Of a stretch of 7,886 nucleotides of DNA, positions 1 through 6,853 are shown piece by piece (position 1 is the stretch's first letter; each line of letters starts with the position of its first letter). The stretch lies in NCBI GenBank assembly GCA_013202635.1, contig JABMRO010000420.1, positions 1 through 7,886 on the forward strand, given 5' to 3'. The translations under genes and the position numbers were made by a program. This DNA comes from Planctomycetota bacterium. GTDB taxonomy: Bacteria; Planctomycetota; Phycisphaerae; Sedimentisphaerales; Anaerobacaceae. A model generated the notes under the pieces. The model was not told the DNA's origin. It ran no database searches and saw only the letters and a list, made by a program, of their open reading frames with translations.

Positions 1-122
1 GTCACTTATTGTTTATGGCGTTTGATGGATTTGCCATCAATTTTCATGCATCGGGAAAATCACAGCGGGCAGGTGCAATTGCCGACCTGTTGACCGATTC
101 TATTTTGATGGAAAGAGAATGA
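1..122 (+). CDS. 3' end of an upstream gene, possibly a TetR-family regulator
   Basis: One frame (codons from base 3) is open from the window edge to a TGA at 120-122, giving 39 residues that begin HLLFMAFDGFAINF and end TDSILMERE. The stop overlaps the ATG of the GST gene as ATGA, a common arrangement for translationally coupled genes, and this is the main reason to believe the frame is coding. The other two frames hit stops inside the same stretch. The residues look like an amphipathic helical C-terminus, and the AFDGFAINFHA-type pattern recalls the end of the ligand-binding domain of TetR/AcrR regulators. That family call is tentative because the DNA-binding domain lies outside the window. 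A TetR regulator next to a GST would make sense as a detoxification pair. Confidence 0.5.
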   Translation, partial: HLLFMAFDGFAINFHASGKSQRAGAIADLLTDSILMERE

Positions 123-598
123 CCGAGAACGATACAATCCAGCTCTATCATCATCACAAAAGCACGTGCAGCCAGAAAGTGCGGATTTGTCTAGCGGAAA
201 AGGAAATTCTCTGGACCAGCCGGTTTGTCGACATCTCGAAGGAAGAAAACCTCTCAGCAGAATATCTGGCAATTAATCCTAACGGTGTGGTGCCAGCGAT
301 CAAACACCTCGGTCGCAATATTATCGAATCCTCTGTTATCGTGGAATATCTCGATGAAGTCTTTGAGAGCGGCTATCAACTTACACCAGACGATCCCATC
401 GACCGCGCGAACATGCGGGCTTGGCTGCGCTATATTGATGAAGTTCCGTCTATGGCTGTGCGCGTACCGAGCTACCAGTTGGTGTTGAGGAAACGCTTTG
501 ATGCCATGAGCGAAGGTGAATACGAAGCCTTTATCAACAAAAATCCACTACGGAACGAGTTTTTTAGTCGCATGGGAAGAGGCGGATTTAATGATTGA
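119..598 (+). pseudogene. Glutathione S-transferase, C-terminally truncated
   Basis: The 159-residue product has a clear GST N-terminal thioredoxin-like domain (about residues 7-85). It shows the HHHKSTCSQKVR active-site stretch (Ser15, Cys17 or Ser18 as candidate thiol-activating residues), NPNGVVPAI with the cis-Pro59, and ESSVI with the Glu70-Ser71 pair that contacts the gamma-glutamyl group of glutathione. A helical GST C-terminal domain begins around residue 95 but ends at MGRGGF plus two residues, whereas family members usually have 200-240 residues. The missing part includes much of the hydrophobic substrate pocket, so the product is probably inactive or unstable. GSTs conjugate glutathione to electrophiles in the cytoplasm. 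The ATG at 119 overlaps the preceding stop, and GGAAAGAGA just upstream can serve as ribosome-binding site. The truncation point coincides with the start of the oxidoreductase fragment. Confidence 0.85.
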
Positions 599-1355
599 AA
601 CATGCCGTAGCAAAGGTGTGTTGCTGATGTATGCGGAGGAGCTGTTTTTCACACCCAAGTATGTGAAGGCAAAAGAAATGGCTGACCAGGGGGCGTTTGG
701 CAAGGTTTATATGGTGAAACAGATGGAAAAGCATTTCGGCCCGCATGCTTCGTGGTTTTGGGATGTCGAAAAATCGGGCGGAGGTGTTTTCATGGATATG
801 GGCTGTCACGGGATTGCCTTTTGCTATTGGTTTCTTGGCCGGCCGGATATTAAGACGGTATATTGCCAGATGGCGACGAACGTTCACGGCGACAAGACAA
901 AAGGTGAAGACAATTCCATCTGTATTCTCGAGTTTGCCAACGGCGCAGTTGGTATGATTGAAGACAGTTGGGCCCGGCGGGGCGGCATGGAAGACCGTAT
1001 CGAGGTATATGGAGAAGGTGGAGTTACTTATGCCGATCTGCATATGGGCAATGCCTTGCCTACCTACAGTGAATACGGCTACGGCTATGCGGTTGAGAAA
1101 GCCCCGACGACCAGGGGATGGACTTATCCGGTTTTCGAGGAGTTGTGGAACTATGGTTTTCCGCAGGAAATGCATCATTTCGCCCGATGTGTACGCGGCA
1201 AGGAAGAGCCACAGGCGACCGGAGAGGATGGCCGGTTAGTGCAGGAGGTGCTCTATGCCGGTTATAAGTCAGCTGGAACAGGCGGCAAGATTCAATTGCC
1301 GTTTAAGGCCGATGGTGTGAAAAGACCGATTGACCTGTGGCTTAAAGGACGATAA
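576..1355 (+). pseudogene. Gfo/Idh/MocA-family oxidoreductase lacking its NAD-binding domain
   Basis: Sequence typical of this family starts abruptly at EEADLMIETCRSKGVLLMYAE, which in full-length members follows directly after the EKP motif that ends the Rossmann fold. About 100-120 residues are therefore missing, including the GxGxxG dinucleotide site and the catalytic Lys of EKP. The rest is intact: a GGGVFMDMGCHG stretch with the conserved Asp (795-797) and His (807-809), the beta-sheet domain, EMHHFARCVRGKEEPQATGEDGR near the C-terminus, and a normal end. Full-length members, usually 330-400 residues, oxidise or reduce sugars or inositols with NAD(P). The frame is open upstream to an ATG at 516, but the 516-575 part matches nothing in the family. 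ATG 591, preceded by AAGAGG at 576-581, could be used and would give 254 residues. Without a cofactor domain the product should not be an enzyme. The next gene starts 59 bases downstream. Confidence 0.85.
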
Positions 1356-1414
1356 CACAGATGGATCTCAAGTAATTCCATCAGAATTGAAAGACTGGCA
1401 GAGAAAAGAACACG

Positions 1415-3442
1415 ATGCCCAAAAAATATCTAAAGATTGTTTTGACGACAGTTCTTCTGGTTTTTCTTAGCTCCTGTTCGATTATGTCCATTGAGCAACG
1501 GCCGTCTGCATCCGAAGGTTCATCGTGCAATTATTTCAAGATTCAGGTAGTGGACGGACAAACCGGCCGGGGTGTGCCTTTAGTCGAATTACGGACTACC
1601 AATAACATCCGTTACTTTACGGACAGCAATGGAATTGTGGCATTTGATGAACCGGGTTTGATGGACAGAGAGGTCTTTTTCTTCGTTGAAAGTCATGGTT
1701 ACGAATTTCCAAAAGATGGCTTTGGTTTTCATGGAACAAGACTAAAAACAATACGCGGAGGCAGCACGGTAATCAAAATCAATCGTATTAATATTGCCGA
1801 GCGGCTTTATCGAGTCACAGGTCATGGGATATATCGTGACAGTGTTCTTACAGGGCATCCGGTTCCCTTACAAAATCCGGTTCTCAATGGACAGGTAACG
1901 GGGCAGGACTCGGTATATACTTGTATCTATCGGGATAGATTGTTCTGGTTGTGGGGCGATACAAATCGACCCTCCTATCCACTGGGCCACTTTGGCACGG
2001 CGGGGGCGGTCTCAAATATTCCGGAGCATGGAGGGCTTGACCCCGCTATAGGTGTTAACCTTGAATATTATGTTGCAAAGAACGGGTTTAGCCGGCCGAT
2101 TTGTCCTTTTAAAGAACCCGGCATGATCTGGCTCGATGGATTGTTTACCGTTGAAGATGACGAAGGCCGTCAGCGGATGGTCGCCAAATTTGCCCGTATG
2201 AAAAGTCTTGGGGAAGCTTATGAGCGAGGGCTGGTAGTTTTCAACGATGCAACACAGTCGTTCGAGCCGCTTGTACGTTCCGGCGTTGAATTTTTGCCGT
2301 TTTCCAATTCCGGGCATGCTGTTCGTGTAAGTGTTGACAGCAAAGAATACTACTATTTTGCAACACAATTTCCTCTGGCGGTTCGTATGCGTGTCAGGGC
2401 CAAGTGGGATGATATCGTCGATCCGAATCGTTACGAAGTTTTGACATCTCTTGGGCCAAAAATATCTAATGACGGGGATACACGGAGGTTGGACTTAGCT
2501 AAGAATGAAAATCCATGTCGATGGCTTCGTGCCGGAGAGCTTATTGATGGCGAGATTTTCACAAAGGTTTCGGTCATCAAGGCACTGGAAGAAGAAAAGA
2601 AAGACGTGCATCTGTACGACATTGAGTCCGGCAAAAGAATATCTCCTCATGGCGGCAGTGTTTATTTCAATAACTACCGGAACAGATGGATTATGATAAC
2701 AGTGCAACAATTCGGTGAATCATCTTATCTTGGCGAGGTCTGGTATGCCGAAGCCGACAGCCCTGTCGGGCCCTGGGCTTATGCCAGAAAGATTGTAACG
2801 CATAATAAATACTCCTTCTACAATCCAAAGCAACATCAGTATTTCGACAAAGACGACGGCCGGGTACTCTTTTTCGAGGGTACTTATACACACACGTTTT
2901 CCGGTTCTGCCGAGAATGCAACACCGCGTTATGACTACAACCAAATCATGTATCGATTGAATCTTGACGATTCCCGTCTTGCTCTGCCGGTTGCGGTCTA
3001 TCAGATACGGGACAGGGAAGATCGAAAGAGCTATTTGCTGCGTGATGGTGTGGAAAAGGCCGGCGAATGGGACTCTGTCGAATCGGTACCGTTTTATGCA
3101 ATCGAACCGGCGAAAGCTAATGATGGTCTGATTCCTGTCTATGCTGATATAATCTCCGTCAAGAGCGGCCGGACAATTTCTTTAAATGTAAAACGCTCCG
3201 GCCCGCCTGCCAGGCCGCTTTTCTATGCTTTGCCATCGAATAATCAAACGAAAGAGAATTCGTGCGTAACAGCCCTTTTTGAATATCGTCATGCTGATAC
3301 CTGGCAGCGCCTTTATTCCACCGAAATGCAGTTACAAGAAAAGGATTGGATTCGTACGGAAAAACCTTTGTGTTGGGTTTGGAAAGCACCTTCAAAAACA
3401 CTTCTTCTGGACAGCAAGGCAAAGCCTGTTTTCAGGCAATAG
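1415..3442 (+). CDS. Lipoprotein, predicted beta-propeller glycosidase-like protein
   Basis: This 675-residue protein starts with a lipoprotein signal peptide: basic MPKKYLK, a hydrophobic run, then the lipobox LSSC with lipidated Cys21, so it should be membrane-anchored and exported. Residues about 42-95 (QVVDGQTGRGVPLVELRTTN and following) look like a carboxypeptidase-regulatory-like or Ig-type beta domain. The remainder is rich in aromatic beta-strand motifs such as FWLWGDTNR (177-185), WLDGLFTVEDDEG and VWYAEADSPVGPW. Such repeated motifs recall five-bladed beta-propellers of the arabinanase/levansucrase type and DUF4185-like proteins. Asp182 in the GDT motif is a candidate active-site residue, but this is inference; no named enzyme activity is claimed. 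The ATG at 1415 gives the complete signal peptide; the preceding purine-rich GAGAAAAG (1401-1408) is a modest ribosome-binding site. It lies 11 bases before the next lipoprotein gene, suggesting co-transcription and a shared extracellular substrate. Confidence 0.7.
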   Translation: MPKKYLKIVLTTVLLVFLSSCSIMSIEQRPSASEGSSCNYFKIQVVDGQTGRGVPLVELRTTNNIRYFTDSNGIVAFDEPGLMDREVFFFVESHGYEFPKDGFGFHGTRLKTIRGGSTVIKINRINIAERLYRVTGHGIYRDSVLTGHPVPLQNPVLNGQVTGQDSVYTCIYRDRLFWLWGDTNRPSYPLGHFGTAGAVSNIPEHGGLDPAIGVNLEYYVAKNGFSRPICPFKEPGMIWLDGLFTVEDDEGRQRMVAKFARMKSLGEAYERGLVVFNDATQSFEPLVRSGVEFLPFSNSGHAVRVSVDSKEYYYFATQFPLAVRMRVRAKWDDIVDPNRYEVLTSLGPKISNDGDTRRLDLAKNENPCRWLRAGELIDGEIFTKVSVIKALEEEKKDVHLYDIESGKRISPHGGSVYFNNYRNRWIMITVQQFGESSYLGEVWYAEADSPVGPWAYARKIVTHNKYSFYNPKQHQYFDKDDGRVLFFEGTYTHTFSGSAENATPRYDYNQIMYRLNLDDSRLALPVAVYQIRDREDRKSYLLRDGVEKAGEWDSVESVPFYAIEPAKANDGLIPVYADIISVKSGRTISLNVKRSGPPARPLFYALPSNNQTKENSCVTALFEYRHADTWQRLYSTEMQLQEKDWIRTEKPLCWVWKAPSKTLLLDSKAKPVFRQ

Positions 3443-3446
3443 GAGA
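3441..3446 (+). promoter_or_regulatory. Ribosome-binding site deciding the start of the hydrolase gene
   Basis: AGGAGA lies seven bases before ATG 3454 and overlaps the TAG stop (3440-3442) of the upstream lipoprotein gene. The reading frame stays open back to an ATG at 3346, but that would add 36 residues ahead of the signal peptide and lie inside the upstream gene. The site therefore fixes the start at 3454 and suggests translational coupling. Confidence 0.75.
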
Positions 3447-3453
3447 CAAAGCA

Positions 3454-5652
3454 ATGGTAAATAGAGTTATTGTGATAAATTGTATGGTTCTCTTGACTAT
3501 GCTTTCAGCTTCCTGCCAATCCGTAAAGTCGGACCGGGCATGGAAGGCGCAGGGCCCTAATCTCGATGTAGAATACAGACAGAATACGAAGGCACTACCG
3601 CAGTACGAAGTGTTTGAGATTTCCTTCAAGCACGAGAATGAATATGTTAGTCCCTTCTTCGATGTTACCATCGATGTTATTTTTACTTCTCCATCAAAAA
3701 AGCAGGTGCGAGTTGGTGGATTCCACTACGGCTCTTCCTCGGAGCCATTAATCAATAAACGAAAAATAAAGACCGAGAAGGGAGAGCGGCAGCAGATAAG
3801 TTATGACTTTGACAAGCAGGATATGTGGAAGGCTCGATTTGCTCCCTCGGAACTCGGTAAGTGGAAATACAATTTTACATTTAAAGATGTTAATGGCCGA
3901 AAGGTGTCAGGAAGTGGCGTATTCACCTGTGTGAAAGGGCGAAAACCTAATCCGGGATTTATCAGGCGGCATCCGACAAATCCTTTTCGCTTAGTCTTTG
4001 ATGATGGTAGTTCATATTTCCCCATTGGGCTTCAGGACTGCTGGGGTGACAATTCGGGCAGTGGGTCTGTTTTGGACCAATGTTCAATGGAAGGGCCTTT
4101 TCGGACCGACAGAAAAGAGCTGCCGCCTCTTCCGCCCGGGCCTCTTTTTGTACGCGGCCCATCCGAGAACCCGCAGAATGCAGATGTGTATTTCCGACGT
4201 TTTTCACAATGCGGTTTCAACTTGTATCGCTTCTCGCAACAGAATTGCTCTTACCAGATTTATGAGGATCTGGACAATTATCTTGTCCAGGAAGGCATTA
4301 TGACGGATGAATTACTCTGCAGTGCCCGCAAGTATGGCTTTGGTATTTTTTATGGGATTTTCGGTTATAAAAAGGTTTTTAATGATGATCCGTATAACAA
4401 AACAGGCTTATCGAAAGTAAGGAAGTTCATAAAGTACAGTGTTGACAGGTGGGGGGCTTATGTGGATTTCTGGGAATTCCTTAACGAGCAAAAGGCCGAC
4501 GACCACTGGTATGAAATCATGGTCCCTTATATCAAATCGATTGATCCGTATCATCATCCGGTTACTACAAGCTGGGAAAGGCCGGAGCTTGACGGAATCG
4601 AAATCAATGCTCCGCACTGGTATCAAAGAGAGAACGAGCTTGAATCGGACGCGATTACTGCTTCAAGGGCGAGAAACTGGAAGAAATACAATATGCCTGT
4701 CGTAGTCGGTGAGCAGGGCAATCATATTGATAGGCGCAAACCTCAACCGCCGGGAGTTGGCGGTGTATGGGATGACCGTTCGGCGCTGCGGATGCGCATT
4801 CGAAACTGGACAGCCTTGTTCAATGAGATTGTATTTATTTTCTGGAACACAAGTTACGCCAGAGACGGTCACTTCATGAATATCTGGCTTGGTCCAAAGG
4901 AGAGGGAATATGTAAGGGCAATGCAGGATTTTGCATATTACCTCGATAAAGATGTTCGTATGGTTCCAGTTAAGGTCTCGCAGCCGGATGCCGTTCGTGC
5001 TTATGGCCTGGCTTCAAAAAAGAATGCGGGTGTTTATCTGCATCACTTTAGCGACCACACTAAACCGCTCAAAGGTCTCAGAATTACTCTTGATATTCCG
5101 GCCGCTGCAAAAGGATACTGGTACTGTCCTGAGAACGCGGCGATTCTCAAAACGGTTGATGTATCTACAGGAACCAGCAGCCTTGAAGTACCGGAATTTA
5201 CTGTGGATATTGCATTTCTTATTACTCAGGCCGGGCCTCCGGATATTGACAAGGACGGCAGGCCTAACAATCTCGATGCGGACGATGATGGAGACGATGT
5301 GCCTGATAAGGAAGATGCCTTTCCTTTGGAACCACAGGAGTGGCAGGACAAAGATGGAGATTGGATTGGCGATAATCTTGATGCCGACGATGATGGCGAT
5401 GGTATTGCCGATGATTGGAATAAAAACGGTGTCCCCGATCATGATGAATTAGATATGGACGGCGATGGAGTGGACAGGGCTAAATCGGTTCCCTGGGATG
5501 TTTTTCCATTGGACCCGAAAGAATGGCGGGACACTGATGGCGATGGCGTGGGTGATAATAGTGACCTTGACGATGACGGAGATGGTTATAACGATAAAGA
5601 GGAAATCAGGCGCAGAACCGACCCTTTGGATAAGTTGAGCTTTCCAAATTAA
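3454..5652 (+). CDS. Exported glycoside hydrolase: DUF5060-like domain, TIM barrel, calcium repeats
   Basis: The 732-residue product (start chosen at 3454 by its ribosome-binding site and signal peptide) begins MVNRVIVINCMVLLTMLSASC. Cys21 fits lipidation, although the -3 position is Ser rather than the usual Leu. Residues about 52-165 form a beta-sandwich like DUF5060, ending in the typical GKWKYNFTF and SGSGVFTC strands. A (beta/alpha)8 barrel follows from about 168 (GFIRRHPTNPFRLVFDDGSSY region) to about 480. FWEFLNEQ places Glu345 as likely acid/base and VVVGEQGN places Glu420 as likely nucleophile, the arrangement of retaining clan GH-A enzymes (GH5-like). A small beta domain follows, then Asp-rich thrombospondin type 3-like repeats from 597 to the end. 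The protein should hydrolyse a polysaccharide outside the cytoplasmic membrane; substrate unknown. It is probably co-transcribed with the preceding lipoprotein. The domain calls are strong; the exact family is not certain. Confidence 0.8.
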   Translation: MVNRVIVINCMVLLTMLSASCQSVKSDRAWKAQGPNLDVEYRQNTKALPQYEVFEISFKHENEYVSPFFDVTIDVIFTSPSKKQVRVGGFHYGSSSEPLINKRKIKTEKGERQQISYDFDKQDMWKARFAPSELGKWKYNFTFKDVNGRKVSGSGVFTCVKGRKPNPGFIRRHPTNPFRLVFDDGSSYFPIGLQDCWGDNSGSGSVLDQCSMEGPFRTDRKELPPLPPGPLFVRGPSENPQNADVYFRRFSQCGFNLYRFSQQNCSYQIYEDLDNYLVQEGIMTDELLCSARKYGFGIFYGIFGYKKVFNDDPYNKTGLSKVRKFIKYSVDRWGAYVDFWEFLNEQKADDHWYEIMVPYIKSIDPYHHPVTTSWERPELDGIEINAPHWYQRENELESDAITASRARNWKKYNMPVVVGEQGNHIDRRKPQPPGVGGVWDDRSALRMRIRNWTALFNEIVFIFWNTSYARDGHFMNIWLGPKEREYVRAMQDFAYYLDKDVRMVPVKVSQPDAVRAYGLASKKNAGVYLHHFSDHTKPLKGLRITLDIPAAAKGYWYCPENAAILKTVDVSTGTSSLEVPEFTVDIAFLITQAGPPDIDKDGRPNNLDADDDGDDVPDKEDAFPLEPQEWQDKDGDWIGDNLDADDDGDGIADDWNKNGVPDHDELDMDGDGVDRAKSVPWDVFPLDPKEWRDTDGDGVGDNSDLDDDGDGYNDKEEIRRRTDPLDKLSFPN
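5242..5640 (+). repeat. Thrombospondin type 3-like calcium-binding repeat region
   Basis: The region encodes residues 597-729 of the hydrolase and is packed with DxDGDGxxD-type motifs that bind calcium. Two copies of a 35-residue unit, starting DAFPLEPQEW (bases 5314-5418) and DVFPLDPKEW (5497-5601), lie exactly 183 bases apart and match at 22 of 35 positions by eye. The region finishes with the usual EEIRRRTDPLDKLS-type ending close to the C-terminus. Such repeats usually act as rigid, calcium-dependent spacers in exported proteins. No membrane anchor or sorting signal follows. Confidence 0.8.
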
Positions 5653-5660
5653 TCTTAGGT

Positions 5661-5688
5661 TTGAAAAAAATGCTCGAAAGGGTATAAT
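5661..5688 (+). promoter_or_regulatory. Sigma-70-type promoter for the Tat-signal protein gene
   Basis: TTGAAA (5661-5666, five of six consensus bases) and a perfect TATAAT (5683-5688) are separated by 16 bases. They sit in the only gap between the hydrolase stop and the next gene, 43 bases before its ATG. Transcription would begin near 5695. This suggests that the downstream gene can be expressed separately from the lipoprotein pair. Confidence 0.65.
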
Positions 5689-5731
5689 GATTGTAGTGTT
5701 TTTAGAATAATTAGATTAATGGAGGACGACC

Positions 5732-6727
5732 ATGAAATCATGGCTTAATCGTCGAAGATTTATTAAGAAGTCACTCTTAACTTCCGCCGGAAGCGCACTA
5801 TCACTGCAAATAGGCTCAGGAAAGATACTTGCACAGAACAAGTCAAAACAGCCTACCTCCGCCCGGAATCGGCTGACACCCAAGGCCGGTTTACCGAAGG
5901 GAAGAATCGGCGAGCTTAGTGTAAGCCGGTTGTTATTAGGCGGCAATCTGCTTACGCACTTTACCCACAGCCGCGATCTGAGATACGTCTATAATCTGAC
6001 GGCGCATTATAACACGGAGGAGAAAATACATGAAACTATGGCGGTCGCCGAAGCTCACGGCATCGATACGCTCGTAATACATACAGCGCCCGGAATCATG
6101 AGCACGCTGAAGAAATACCGCCATCAGCAGGGCGGGAAAATGAAATGGATTATATGTCCTACAGCTCCCATCGAGGGGCAATTGGAAGCCTATAGAGAAC
6201 AGGTTCGCATGCTTGCCAATGAGGGAACCGATGCTATCTATCTCTGGGGTGTCCATGGGGACAGCCTTGTAGCTCAGGGCAAAATTGATATGATTGCAAA
6301 GGCTGTGGAAATCGCCAAAGACCAGGGAGTGCCTTCAGGTGTCGGGGCGCACGATCTGAGGGTAATAATGGAATGCGAGAAGAATCAAATAGACACGGAC
6401 TTTTATATCAAGACATTCCACCATCACAACTATCCCACTGCACCGAAGCCGAATGAACTGACGAAAGTAATTGCTGAGGTGCCGGGTTACTGGTGCAACA
6501 ATCCTCAGAAGATGGTTGATTTTATGAAGACCGTTGAGAAACCCTGGATTGCTTTCAAGGTCATGGCTGCCGGCGCCATACCGCCCAAAAATGCTTTCCA
6601 ATACGCCTTCGAAAACGGTGCCGACCATGTCCTTGCGGGAATGTTCGATTTTGAGATAGCCGAGGATGCTCTCATTGCGAAAACGGTAATGGCCAATGTC
6701 AGGAGAACTCGTCCGTGGAGAAGCTGA
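5732..6727 (+). CDS. Tat-exported TIM-barrel protein, aldo/keto reductase-like
   Basis: The 331-residue product starts at ATG 5732, six bases after a strong GGAGG (5721-5725). Residues 7-12 (RRRFIK) followed by a mild hydrophobic stretch to about Ala34 make a twin-arginine signal, so the folded protein is probably exported, often with a bound cofactor. The mature part opens with GRIGELSVSRLLLGGN, which resembles the first strand of aldo/keto reductases, and continues as alternating strands and helices consistent with a TIM barrel (for example DTLVIHTAP, DAIYLWGVHGD, GVPSGVGAHD, WIAFKVMAAGAI, ADHVLAGMFDFEI). The usual DTAxxYG catalytic motif of aldo/keto reductases is not seen: the matching place reads HGIDTLVIHTAPG. 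The activity is therefore unknown. A His-rich FHHHNYP (about 230-236) might bind metal. Its position beside sugar hydrolases suggests a role in carbohydrate metabolism, by inference only. Confidence 0.7.
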   Translation: MKSWLNRRRFIKKSLLTSAGSALSLQIGSGKILAQNKSKQPTSARNRLTPKAGLPKGRIGELSVSRLLLGGNLLTHFTHSRDLRYVYNLTAHYNTEEKIHETMAVAEAHGIDTLVIHTAPGIMSTLKKYRHQQGGKMKWIICPTAPIEGQLEAYREQVRMLANEGTDAIYLWGVHGDSLVAQGKIDMIAKAVEIAKDQGVPSGVGAHDLRVIMECEKNQIDTDFYIKTFHHHNYPTAPKPNELTKVIAEVPGYWCNNPQKMVDFMKTVEKPWIAFKVMAAGAIPPKNAFQYAFENGADHVLAGMFDFEIAEDALIAKTVMANVRRTRPWRS

Positions 6728-6746
6728 TATAACTTGCCGAAAGTGA

Positions 6747-6774
6747 TTGATTAACTCGAAACCGCCTCTACAAT
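6747..6774 (+). promoter_or_regulatory. Candidate sigma-70 promoter for the EamA transporter gene
   Basis: TTGATT (6747-6752) and TACAAT (6769-6774) are separated by 16 bases and lie in the 126-base gap between the Tat-signal gene and the transporter. The -35 matches four of six consensus bases and the -10 five of six. The leader to ATG 6854 would be about 70 bases. No strong hairpin or ribosome-binding site is seen in the rest of the gap. Confidence 0.4.
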
Positions 6775-6853
6775 TTTTTTATATTCCTCAATTATTTATA
6801 TGGTGAAAGCGCCCTAAATGGACAGCCGCCGGAAATGAAATGTCGTTCTTCCT

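Noticed and set aside
22..45. Inverted repeat TTGATGG/CCATCAA followed by TTTTC, resembling a terminator
   Set aside because: The stem has only seven pairs, three of them G-C, and the T tract is short. It lies inside the frame that reads through to the ATGA overlap, so it is probably coding sequence.
588..1178. 196-residue open frame on the - strand
   Set aside because: It lies opposite well-supported oxidoreductase coding sequence and shows no recognisable domain; treated as a shadow.
119..1355. Functional GST-oxidoreductase fusion made by ribosomal frameshifting
   Set aside because: No slippery heptamer or downstream pseudoknot is apparent at 573-598, and both domains would still lack essential parts.
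1360..1382. Inverted repeat GATGGA/TCCATC between the oxidoreductase remnant and the lipoprotein gene
   Set aside because: Six pairs with an 11-base loop and no following T run; not convincing as a terminator or operator.
3346..3453. 36-residue N-terminal extension of the hydrolase
   Set aside because: It overlaps the end of the upstream lipoprotein gene and would bury the signal peptide; the AGGAGA before 3454 marks the better start.
5014..5442. 142-residue open frame on the - strand with Ile-rich segments
   Set aside because: It is the complement of the Asp/Gly-rich repeat codons of the hydrolase (GAT read backwards as ATC, Ile), so its hydrophobic look is an artefact.
6774..6780. Run of seven T after the Tat-signal gene as a terminator tail
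   Set aside because: No stable GC-rich hairpin is found immediately upstream.
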